A stretch of DNA of 64,000 nucleotides from Loxodes magnus. Lineage: Eukaryota; Ciliophora; Karyorelictea; Loxodida; Loxodidae. Shown one piece after another: positions 60,001 to 64,000 of the stretch; positions within the stretch are counted from its first letter, which is position 1, and every line of letters begins with the position of its first letter. The notes under the pieces are model-generated. The model was given only the letters and a program-made list of their open reading frames with translations, searched no databases and had not been told where the DNA came from. The stretch spans positions 1,976,811-2,040,810 of the forward strand of contig CAMPDV010000006.1 of NCBI GenBank assembly GCA_946699065.1. Reading direction: 5' to 3'. Both the position numbers and the translations under genes were made by a program.

Positions 60001-62113
60001 ACTATGGAACGTCAAGACAGGTACCTGTAAGACCATGAGTGGCCACACTAGTTATGTATGATCTGTGGCTATATCCAGTGATTCAGAGTTCATCGTATCG
60101 GGAAGTGCAGATTATACGGTGAAACTATGGGACGTCAAGACAGGTACCTGTAAGACCATGAGTGGTCACACACATTATGTATATGCTGTGGCTATATCCA
60201 GTGATTCAGAGTTCATCGTATCGGGAAGTGCAGATTATACGGTGAGACTATGGGACGTCAAGACAGGTACCTGTAAGACCATGAGGTGTCACACAGGTTA
60301 TGTATATGATGTGGCTATATCCAGTGATTCAGAGTTCATCGTATCGGGAAGTAATGATTATACGGTGAGACTATGGGACGTCAAGACAGGTACCTGTAAG
60401 ACCATGAGTGGTCACACTAGTTATGTATCTGCTGTGGCTATATCCAGTGATTCAGAGTTCATCGTATCGGGAAGTGCAGATTATACGGTGAGACTATGGA
60501 ACGTCAAGACAGGTACCTGTAAGACCATGAGTGGCCACACTAGTTATGTATGATCTGTGGCTATATCCAGTGATTCAGAGTTCATCGTATCGGGAAGTGC
60601 AGATTATACGGTGAGACTATGGGACGTCAAGACAGGTACCTGTAAGACCATGAGTGGTCACACACATTATGTATATGCTGTGGCTATATCCAGTGATTCA
60701 GAGTTCATCGTATCGGGAAGTAATGATTATACGGTGAGACTATGGGACGTCAAGACAGGTACCTGTAAGACCATGAGTGGCCACACTAGTTATGTATATG
60801 CTGTGGCTATATCCAGTGATTCAGAGTTCATCGTATCGGGAAGTGCAGATTATACGGTGAGACTATGGGACGTCAAGACAGGTACCTGTAAGACCATGAG
60901 TGGCCACACTAGTTATGTATGATCTGTGGCTATATCCAGTGATTCAGAGTTCATCGTATCGGGAAGTGCAGATTATACGGTGAGACTATGGAACGTCAAG
61001 ACAGGTACCTGTAAGACCATGAGTGGCCACACTAGTTATGTATGATCTGTGGCTATATCCAGTGATTCAGAGTTCATCGTATCGGGAAGTGCAGATTATA
61101 CGGTGAGACTATGGGACGTCAAGACAGGTACCTGTAAGACCATGAGTGGTCACACACATTATGTATATGCTGTGGCTATATCCAGTGATTCAGAGTTCAT
61201 CGTATCGGGAAGTAATGATTATACGGTGAGACTATGGGACGTCAAGACAGGTACCTGTAAGACCATGAGTGGCCACACTAGTTATGTATATGCTGTGGCT
61301 ATATCCAGTGATTCAGAGTTCATCGTATCGGGAAGTGCAGATTAGACGGTGAGACTATGGGACGTCAAGACAGGTACCTGTAAGACCATGAGCGGTCACA
61401 CACATTATGTATATGCTGTGGCTATATCCAGTGATTCAGAGTTCATCGTATCGGGAAGTGCAGATTATACGGTGAGACTATGGAACGTCAAGACAGGTAC
61501 CTGTAAGACCATGAGTGGCCACACTAGTTATGTATGATCTGTGGCTATATCCAGTGATTCAGAGTTCATCGTATCGGGAAGTGCAGATTATACGGTGAGA
61601 CTATGGAACGTCAAGACAGGTACCTGTAAGACCATGAGTGGTCACACACATTATGTATATGCTGTGGCTATATCCAGTGATTCAGAGTTCATCGTATCGG
61701 GAAGTGCAGATTAGACGGTGAGACTATGGAACGTCAAGACAGGTACCTGTAAGACCATGAGTGGCCACACTAGTTATGTATGATCTGTGGCTATATCCAG
61801 TGATTCAGAGTTCATCGTATCGGGAAGTGCAGATTATACGGTGAGACTATGGAACGTCAAGACAGGTACCTGTAAGACCATGAGTGGTCACACACATTAT
61901 GTATATGCTGTGGCTATATCCAGTGATTCAGAGTTCATCGTATCGGGAAGTAATGATTAGACGGTGAGACTATGGGACGTCAAGACAGGTACCTGTAAGA
62001 CCATGAGTGGCCACACTAGTTATGTATGATCTGTGGCTAAATCCAGTGATTCAGAGTTCATCGTATCGGGAAGTGCAGATTATACGGTGAGACTATGGGA
62101 CGTCAAGACAGGT
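2..62113 (+). CDS. Giant WD40-repeat protein, internal fragment; continuous only if UAG and UGA are sense codons
   Basis: Codons start at nt 2 and stay in one frame for 62.1 kb, about 505 WD40 repeats of 41 residues, partial at both ends. Repeat landmarks: GH at residues 3-4, SSDSEF at 14-19, VSGS at 21-24, tight-turn Asp at 26, Trp at 32, Asp or Asn at 33. The Asp, His, Ser and Trp of the structural tetrad that stabilises WD40 blades are all present in the main repeat class. Such repeats fold into beta-propellers, usually seven blades each, that act as binding scaffolds. Under the standard code more than 120 TAG or TGA codons interrupt the frame, all at repeat residues 7, 9 or 27. No in-frame TAA and no frameshift was seen. 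Reading TGA as Trp and TAG as Gln or Glu gives canonical WD40 sequence. The alternative is a pseudogenic or satellite array. No start codon, signal peptide or partner domain is visible. Confidence 0.5.
257..999 (+). repeat. Six-unit block, first copy (offset 1,107 bp)
   Basis: The unit order here is [20 protein letters not shown] ending in [13 protein letters not shown] with [12 protein letters not shown] ending in [21 protein letters not shown]. The same order recurs 1,107 bp (nine units) downstream. The units with SGRT (repeat His4 to Arg) and CHA (Thr5 to Ala) are almost confined to the first 4 kb of the window. Loss of the GH histidine in the SGRT units removes one member of the structural tetrad. 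Confidence 0.85.
1364..2106 (+). repeat. Six-unit block, second copy (offset 1,107 bp)
   Basis: This repeats the order of 257-999, including the in-frame TAG codons ending at 1,567 and 1,813 and the N-TAG at 1,874-1,876. A shorter third copy of the SGRT, SGHTSYV-TAG and N-TAG units lies at about 3,578-3,946, offset 1,968 bp (16 units) from this copy. Stops are copied together with their units. Confidence 0.85.
2486..2500 (+). other. Double-stop repeat: N-TAG-V-TGA-S
   Basis: In-frame codons are AAT (2,486-2,488), TAG (2,489-2,491), GTA, TGA (2,495-2,497) and TCT. Units with the same pair are at TAG 3,227, 4,211, 4,457, 9,869 and 53,534, each with TGA six bases later. Four further units carry the N-TAG without TGA (767, 1,259, 1,874, 3,842). 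Read with UAG as Gln and UGA as Trp the segment is H-T-N-Q-V-W-S-V-A, the commonest style of WD40 strand-a sequence. Under the standard code two nonsense codons three codons apart recur six times. Confidence 0.9.
4570..5320 (+). repeat. Local duplication, eight-unit offset (984 bp), first copy
   Basis: This run includes SGHTSYV-TGA with [13 protein letters not shown], and [10 protein letters not shown] ending in TAG at 5,132-5,134, and it recurs 984 bp downstream. The open segments 4,646-4,834 and 4,838-5,134 match 5,630-5,818 and 5,822-6,118 residue for residue. Boundaries are approximate because the units themselves are so similar. Confidence 0.8.
5554..6304 (+). repeat. Local duplication, eight-unit offset (984 bp), second copy
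   Basis: Second copy of 4,570-5,320. It diverges near 6,310, where the downstream unit switches from YAV to YDV. Part of this copy and what follows (about 5,980-7,585) also matches about 11,761-13,366 at an offset of 5,781 bp (47 units). Confidence 0.8.
5980..7585 (+). repeat. Left copy of a 1.6-kb block shared at a 47-unit offset
   Basis: Matches about 11,761-13,366, offset 5,781 bp. Shared landmarks are the rare [15 protein letters not shown] unit (near 6,650 and 12,431), the [12 protein letters not shown] unit ending in TAG at 6,854-6,856 and 12,635-12,637, and the SSN variant (Asp16 to Asn, near 7,313 and 13,094). The copies differ at a few bases, for example the TAG or TAT state near 6,608 and the Trp32 to Cys codon at 7,238-7,240, where the other copy has TGG. 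Confidence 0.8.
7962..8590 (+). repeat. Five-unit block, first copy (17-unit offset)
   Basis: Encodes [42 protein letters not shown] and SGHTSYV-TGA, and recurs 2,091 bp downstream at about 10,053-10,681. A rare synonymous TTA leucine codon (gagattatgg near 8,462) is preserved in the copies near 10,553 and 11,537, so these are copies by descent. Confidence 0.85.
10343..11326 (+). repeat. Eight-unit higher-order repeat, copy 1 of 2
   Basis: Eight units in the order [52 protein letters not shown] ending in [33 protein letters not shown]. The next 984 bp repeat the same order exactly. The YDK unit is unusual: residues 11 and 12 read Lys-Ala instead of Val-Ala, placing a lysine at a normally hydrophobic strand-a position. 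Confidence 0.9.
11327..12310 (+). repeat. Eight-unit higher-order repeat, copy 2 of 2
   Basis: Direct tandem copy of 10,343-11,326, including the TTA leucine codon, the TGA ending at 11,599 and the TAG ending at 11,899. The order changes at the next unit ([10 protein letters not shown] with ND), which marks the right edge. Confidence 0.9.
11761..13366 (+). repeat. Right copy of the 47-unit-offset block
   Basis: Counterpart of 5,980-7,585. The [15 protein letters not shown] and [12 protein letters not shown] pair appears a third time at about 16,208-16,450, 31 units further on. This gives three positions at which the same rare substitutions were copied together. Confidence 0.8.
12680..13117 (+). 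repeat. Four-unit block, first copy (seven-unit offset)
   Basis: [13 protein letters not shown] ending in [13 protein letters not shown] ending in TAG, then a unit with the synonymous GAT Asp33 codon and the SSN change. The order recurs 861 bp downstream at about 13,541-13,978. Confidence 0.75.
14843..15165 (+). repeat. Block with HDK, TVTC, SNVSS and SNVFT units, first copy (16-unit offset)
   Basis: Contains catgataagacagtg (HDKT), the TVTC change (repeat Gly37 to Val, which also destroys the palindrome of that unit), SNVSSVAL with YD, and SNVFTV. The same series is at about 16,811-17,133, offset 1,968 bp. A glycine-to-glutamate change (SES in place of SGS, near 15,208) follows in this copy only. 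Confidence 0.85.
15224..15475 (+). repeat. Short block, first copy (five-unit offset, 615 bp)
   Basis: Starts after a TAG with a synonymous GAT Asp33 codon, then [10 protein letters not shown] and SGHTSYV-TGA. The same segment is at 15,839-16,090. Both copies have TGA at the same relative place (15,410-15,412 and 16,025-16,027). Confidence 0.75.
16811..17133 (+). repeat. Block with HDK, TVTC, SNVSS and SNVFT units, second copy
   Basis: Counterpart of 14,843-15,165. It is preceded by a unit with His at residue 9 (SYVHDV, near 16,760), which I noticed nowhere else in the window. The residue-13 Leu (VAL) form is concentrated in this neighbourhood. Confidence 0.85.
18122..26362 (+). repeat. 67-unit (8,241-bp) segmental duplication, copy 1
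   Basis: The order of units and stops from about 18,122 onward is repeated 8,241 bp downstream; the 367-codon open segment at 18,914-20,017 matches 27,155-28,258 and the 221-codon segment at 20,336-21,001 matches 28,577-29,242. After about 21,560 the offset becomes 8,610 bp because the second copy has three more units. Shared rare markers include gtgacacta at 23,957 and 32,567 (Arg30 to Thr), the TGC codon for residue 32 at 23,844 and 32,454, and ctttgg synonymous changes. Matching continues about 170 bp past the end of the unit, as expected for a tandem duplication. Confidence 0.9.
25064..26782 (+). other. Long stop-free stretch (572 codons, about 14 WD40 repeats)
   Basis: The second longest run without TAG or TGA under the standard code; its duplicate at 33,674-35,146 is interrupted earlier by one TAG. 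It is bounded upstream by a residue-27 TAG and downstream by another, so it has no independent start signal: the first in-frame start-like codon is the GTG inside T-V-R-L-W. It is a segment of the giant frame and not a separate gene. Confidence 0.6.
26363..35145 (+). repeat. 70-unit segmental duplication, copy 2 (three extra units)
   Basis: Second copy of 18,122-26,535. The open run that starts at 21,320 has seven units, whereas its counterpart at 29,561-30,718 has ten, including one [10 protein letters not shown] unit. Elsewhere the copies are near-identical; the right edge is a TAT to TAG difference (26,534 region versus 35,144-35,146). Unequal crossover in register, followed by a local three-unit gain or loss, accounts for the layout. 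Confidence 0.9.
36380..37404 (+). repeat. Third partial copy of the 67-unit segment
   Basis: Matches about 32,198-33,222 (offset 4,182 bp, 34 units) and therefore also about 23,588-24,612. It keeps the markers TVTC, SGHTDYV, Cys32, SNV-TGA (36,689-36,691) and gtgacacta (36,749). It ends next to the only unit I saw with MSDYTSYV (near 37,404), where Gly3-His4 becomes Asp-Tyr. Confidence 0.85.
37673..39610 (+). repeat. 1.9-kb block shared with 53.5-55.5 kb, left copy
   Basis: Matches about 53,540-55,477 at exactly 15,867 bp (129 units). The 203-codon open segments 38,909-39,520 and 54,776-55,387 are identical, as are 38,048-38,344 and 53,915-54,211. Internally the 203-codon segment is also duplicated at 37,433-38,044, offset 1,476 bp (12 units). 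The rare SSDTT unit (residue 25 Ser) marks every copy. Confidence 0.9.
41312..42910 (+). repeat. 13-unit block, left copy (44-unit offset)
   Basis: Matches about 46,724-48,322 at 5,412 bp. The 285-codon open segments 41,492-42,349 and 46,904-47,761 agree residue for residue, including the synonymous gggatgtc in both. The TGA cluster just upstream is partly shared. Confidence 0.88.
42530..43456 (+). repeat. Block recurring at 44.1 kb with one unit removed
   Basis: Starts with a TAG-following unit, then [10 protein letters not shown] ending in [13 protein letters not shown] with [12 protein letters not shown] with HD and onward to SGHTSYV-TGA. The copy at 44,129-44,932 is offset 1,599 bp and lacks one [10 protein letters not shown] unit, after which the offset becomes 1,476 bp. 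This is an in-register loss or gain of exactly 123 bp. Confidence 0.85.
44936..46777 (+). other. Longest stop-free stretch (613 codons, about 15 WD40 repeats)
   Basis: The longest run readable with the standard code, enough for about two seven-bladed propellers. It lies between two residue-9 TGA codons (44,930-44,932 and 46,775-46,777). One unit carries GCVYAM (Tyr7 to Cys and Val11 to Met, near 46,400). There is no upstream promoter or translation signal distinct from neighbouring units, so I do not call it an independent gene. Confidence 0.6.
46724..48322 (+). repeat. 13-unit block, right copy (44-unit offset)
   Basis: Right copy of 41,312-42,910. At its right end it joins the 11-unit tandem repeat that begins near 48,188, so the junction here is between two different amplification events. 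Confidence 0.88.
48188..49540 (+). repeat. 11-unit higher-order repeat, copy 1 of 2
   Basis: Eleven units (1,353 bp) whose order is repeated directly at 49,541-50,893. Copy 1 ends with ADTAG (49,535-49,537); copy 2 has TAT at the equivalent codon and reads on to a TGA at 50,957-50,959. The two copies therefore differ chiefly in the stop state of residue 27. Confidence 0.9.
49541..50893 (+). repeat. 11-unit higher-order repeat, copy 2 of 2
   Basis: Tandem copy of 48,188-49,540. Its last six units and about eight more then recur with a 13-unit (1,599-bp) offset: about 50,190-51,840 matches about 51,789-53,439. Confidence 0.9.
51789..53439 (+). repeat. 13-unit duplication, right copy
   Basis: Repeats about 50,190-51,840 at 1,599 bp, including the TGA ending at 52,558 and 52,804, the TAG at 52,979-52,981, and the [10 protein letters not shown] unit (Tyr7 to Cys, near 51,563 and 53,162). 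The copies diverge after 53,440, where residue 25-27 reads NDY and not ADY. Confidence 0.88.
53540..55477 (+). repeat. 1.9-kb block shared with 37.7-39.6 kb, right copy
   Basis: Right copy, preceded by the double-stop N-TAG-V-TGA unit at 53,534-53,542, which is absent from the left copy. The right edge is where the next unit switches from [10 protein letters not shown] to [10 protein letters not shown]. Its distance from the left copy implies a long-range transfer, or a larger duplication later overwritten in the middle. Confidence 0.9.
57107..62029 (+). repeat. TGA-rich part of the array
   Basis: In this stretch SYV-TGA-SV units are frequent and often adjacent: for example TGA at 57,107, 57,230, 57,597, 57,720, 57,968, 58,583, 58,952, 59,813, 59,936, 60,059, 60,551, 60,920, 61,043, 61,535, 61,781 and 62,027. 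Elsewhere TAG at residue 27 is the commoner interruption. Under UGA as Trp these units carry the canonical V-W-S-V strand. Also seen: Arg30 to Lys at about 60,122. A partial copy of 55,700-56,410 lies at 58,160-58,870, offset 2,460 bp (20 units). Confidence 0.8.
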
Positions 62114-62770
62114 AACCTGTAAGACCATGAGTGGTCACACACATTATGTATATGCTGTGGCTATATCCAGTGATTCAGAGTTCATCGTATCGGGAAGTAA
62201 TGATTATACGGTGAGACTATGGGACGTCAAGACAGGTACCTGTAAGACCATGAGTGGTCACACACATTATGTATATGCTGTGGCTATATCCAGTGATTCA
62301 GAGTTCATCGTATCGGGAAGTGCAGATTATACGGTGAGACTATGGGACGTCAAGACAGGTACCTGTAAGACCATGAGGTGTCACACAGGTTATGTATATG
62401 ATGTGGCTATATCCAGTGATTCAGAGTTCATCGTATCGGGAAGTAATGATTATACGGTGAGACTATGGGACGGTCAAGACAGGTACCTGTAAGACCATGA
62501 GTGGTCACACTAGTTATGTATATGCTGTGGCTATATCCAGTGATTCAGAGTTCATCGTATCGGGAAGTTCAGATACTACGGTGAGACTATGAACGTCAAG
62601 ACAGGTACCTGTAAGACCATGAGTGGCCACACTAGTTATGTATGATCTGTGGCTATATCCAGTGATTCAGAGTTCATCGTATCGGGAAGTGCAGATTATA
62701 ACGGTGAGACTATGGGACGTCAAGACAGGTACCTGTAAGACCATGAGTGGTCACACACATTATGTATATT
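62040..62770 (+). other. Cluster of five single-base indels and one substitution; probable consensus errors
   Basis: Compared with neighbouring units: an extra A in ggtaacc (62,114-62,115), an extra G in gacggtc (62,472-62,473), a missing G in ctatgaacg (near 62,591), an extra A in ttataacgg (62,700-62,701) and an extra T in tatattgc (62,769-62,770). In addition T to A at 62,040 changes repeat Ile13 to Lys. All indels are homopolymer length changes. They sum to +3 and restore the frame. The first insertion creates the only effective TAA terminator I noticed (62,490-62,492). The matching copy at 54,783-55,513 has none of these changes. Unpolished long-read consensus is the simplest explanation; local decay after duplication is possible. 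Confidence 0.85.
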
Positions 62771-64000
62771 GCTGTGGCTATATCCAGTGATTCAGAGTTC
62801 ATCGTATCGGGAAGTAATGATTATACGGTGAGACTATGGAACGTCAAGACAGGTACCTGTAAGACCATGAGTGGTCACACACATTATGTATATGCTGTGG
62901 CTATATCCAGTGATTCAGAGTTCATCGTATCGGGAAGTAATGATTATACGGTGAGACTATGGGACGTCAAGACAGGTACCTGTAAGACCATGAGTGGTCA
63001 CACACATTATGTATATGCTGTGGCTATATCCAGTGATTCAGAGTTCATCGTATCGGGAAGTAATGATTATACGGTGAGACTATGGGACGTCAAGACAGGT
63101 ACCTGTAAGACCATGAGTGGTCACACACATTATGTATATGCTGTGGCTATATCCAGTGATTCAGAGTTCATCGTATCGGGAAGTGCAGATTAGACGGTGA
63201 GACTATGGGACGTCAAGACAGGTACCTGTAAGACCATGAGTGGCCACACTAGTTATGTATATGCTGTGGCTATATCCAGTGATTCAGAGTTCATCGTATC
63301 GGGAAGTGCAGATTATACGGTGAGACTATGGAACGTCAAGACAGGTACCTGTAAGACCATGAGTGGCCACACTAGTTATGTATGATCTGTGGCTATATCC
63401 AGTGATTCAGAGTTCATCGTATCGGGAAGTGCAGATTATACGGTGAGACTATGGGACGTCAAGACAGGTACCTGTAAGACCATGAGTGGTCACACACATT
63501 ATGTATATGCTGTGGCTATATCCAGTGATTCAGAGTTCATCGTATCGGGAAGTAATGATTATACGGTGAGACTATGGGACGTCAAGACAGGTACCTGTAA
63601 GACCATGAGTGGCCACACTAGTTATGTATATGCTGTGGCTATATCCAGTGATTCAGAGTTCATCGTATCGGGAAGTAATGATTATACGGTGAGACTATGG
63701 GACGTCAAGACAGGTACCTGTAAGACCATGAGTGGCCACACTAGTTATGTATATGCTGTGGCTATATCCAGTGATTCAGAGTTCATCGTATCGGGAAGTG
63801 CAGATTATACGGTGAGACTATGGGACGTCAAGACAGGTACCTGTAAGACCATGAGTGGTCACACACATTATGTATATGCTGTGGCTATATCCAGTGATTC
63901 AGAGTTCATCGTATCGGGAAGTGCAGATTATACGGTGAGACTATGGGACGTCAAGACAGGTACCTGTAAGACCATGAGTGGTCACACACATTATGTATAT
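62771..64000 (+). CDS. Continuation of the WD40 frame after the indel cluster
   Basis: After the last of five single-base indels the WD40 frame is again at positions congruent to 2 modulo 3, the same as before 62,113, because the net change is +3 bases. About ten further repeats follow to the edge of the window, with the same residue-27 TAG (63,191-63,193) and residue-9 TGA (63,383-63,385) codons as the rest of the array. The sequence matches 55,511-56,740 repeat for repeat. I treat it as part of the same giant frame. If the indels are real rather than consensus errors, 62,114-62,770 would be out of frame and this part would not be translated with the left part. Confidence 0.45.

Larger units (their letters stand above)
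1..64000 (+). repeat. 123-bp tandem array of WD40-encoding units (about 520 copies)
   Basis: The entire window is a direct tandem array of a 123-bp unit. Equivalent bases recur at exact multiples of 123: for example 464 to 18668 is 148 units and 464 to 61349 is 495 units. Every unit carries the same landmarks: SSDSEF codons, a 12-bp palindrome acaggtacctgt, and RLW followed by D or N. Unit-to-unit differences are substitutions at a small set of codons. No spacer, transposon or unique DNA interrupts the array, and it continues past both edges. The lattice shifts by +3 bp only after 62,100, where five single-base indels cluster. There is no gene-free stretch to describe separately, and I see no minus-strand frame of any length. 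Confidence 0.99.
61858..64000 (+). repeat. Right-end copy of the 54.6-56.7 kb segment
   Basis: Unit order and stop states match 54,601-56,740 at an offset of 7,257 bp (59 units), becoming 7,260 bp after the five indels. Matching includes the SSDTT unit near 62,570, the TAG at 63,191-63,193, the TGA at 63,383-63,385 and the run of [10 protein letters not shown] units up to the window edge. It is either a recent duplication or an assembly join in which a lower-quality copy of the same locus was appended. Confidence 0.85.

Noticed and set aside
62127-62492. Independent 121-codon gene ending in DGQDRYL
   Set aside because: Its start and unusual C-terminus come from the single-base insertions at 62,114 and 62,472; it is the same WD40 array read through shifted frames.
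1-64000. About 120 separate small WD40 genes, each starting at GTG or ATG after a stop
   Set aside because: All share one frame, start inside the repeat at the same codons, have no distinct promoter or ribosome-binding signal, and are separated only by single stop codons. They are fragments of one array.
1-64000. CRISPR array
   Set aside because: The period is 123 bp, the full unit is conserved, and there are no unique spacers; the unit encodes a WD40 repeat.
1-64000. Repeat-induced point mutation (fungal RIP) as the source of stops
   Set aside because: RIP makes C to T and G to A changes, giving TAA or TAG from CAA or CAG and stops from TGG. Here the contrasts are TAT/TAG and TCA/TGA transversions, and TGG at residue 32 never becomes a stop.
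1-64000. Introns removing the stops, prompted by ctgtaag and aggta donor-like strings in every unit
   Set aside because: These strings are part of the conserved codons for T-C-K and T-G in every unit, with no intron-like composition or consistent acceptor near the stop codons.
1-64000. Genuine gene on the minus strand or in another + frame
   Set aside because: Every unit contains stop complements on the other strand and stops in the other frames (for example TGA and TAA in shifted reading), so no sizeable frame exists.
1-64000. Centromeric or nucleosome-phased satellite based on unit length
   Set aside because: The unit length of 123 bp is 41 codons, matching a WD40 repeat, and differences respect the reading frame. 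Nothing in the sequence supports a centromeric role, though a satellite derived from a gene cannot be excluded.
1-64000. Assignment to a cyanobacterium or other bacterium on the basis of long WD40 arrays
   Set aside because: Cyanobacterial WD40 repeats normally have FSPDG in place of ISSDSE, and hundreds of near-identical units with TAG and TGA in frame do not fit a known bacterial code. A eukaryotic origin is more likely but is not proven by the window.

Overview
The whole 64-kb window is one uninterrupted head-to-tail tandem array of a 123-bp unit, about 520 copies, on the + strand. Each unit encodes one 41-residue WD40 repeat: a GH dipeptide near the start, an SSDSEF turn, the VSGS-x-D strand and tight turn, and RLWD (or RLWN) followed by VKTGTCKT. 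Codons start at nt 2, in one frame. There is no unique DNA, no RNA gene, no identifiable promoter, origin or terminator, and no other coding frame. The array runs off both edges of the window, so neither a start nor an end of the gene is visible.

Under the standard code the frame is broken by well over 120 in-frame stops. These are not random. They occur at only three codons of the repeat and use only TAG and TGA: TAG at repeat residue 27 (after the tight-turn Asp), TGA at residue 9 (before TCT Ser), and TAG at residue 7 (after AAT Asn, ten times). I found no in-frame TAA in the first 62.1 kb and no single-base indel there; the units sit exactly on a 123-bp lattice. Reading TGA as Trp and TAG as Gln (or Glu) turns the stop-bearing repeats into textbook WD40 sequence (H-T-N-Q-V-W-S-V-A, A-D-Q-T-V-R-L-W-D). 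My leading hypothesis is therefore a giant WD40 gene of more than 21,000 codons in a eukaryote with reassigned UAG and UGA, as known in karyorelict and heterotrich ciliates, Amoebophrya and Blastocrithidia. The alternative is a non-coding or pseudogenic WD40-derived satellite in a standard-code organism. The window alone cannot decide between them. Composition of a typical unit is about 45% GC (hand count 55 of 123).

Layout: 1-4.5 kb holds a subfamily with SGRT and CHAHY variants and most N-TAG repeats. 4.5-18 kb is a mosaic of 5- to 17-unit local duplications, plus a 47-unit-offset copy. 18.1-35.1 kb is a tandem duplication of an approximately 8.24-kb (67-unit) segment, the second copy carrying three extra units. 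35-41 kb includes a third partial copy of that segment and a block reused at 53.5-55.5 kb. 41-53.4 kb is a nest of 11-, 12-, 13- and 44-unit duplications. 53.5-62 kb is rich in TGA repeats. 62.0-64 kb repeats the 54.7-56.7 kb segment but contains five single-base homopolymer indels and one odd substitution within about 730 bp, which look like consensus errors; together they add three bases and so restore the frame.

Variation between units is confined to a few residues (2, 3, 6, 9, 10, 25, 27, 33) shuffled in many combinations on an almost invariant backbone. Several of these lie on the presumed ligand-binding face of a beta-propeller, as in the rapidly shuffled WD40 domains of fungal allorecognition NLR-like proteins. 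No effector domain is visible here to confirm such a role.
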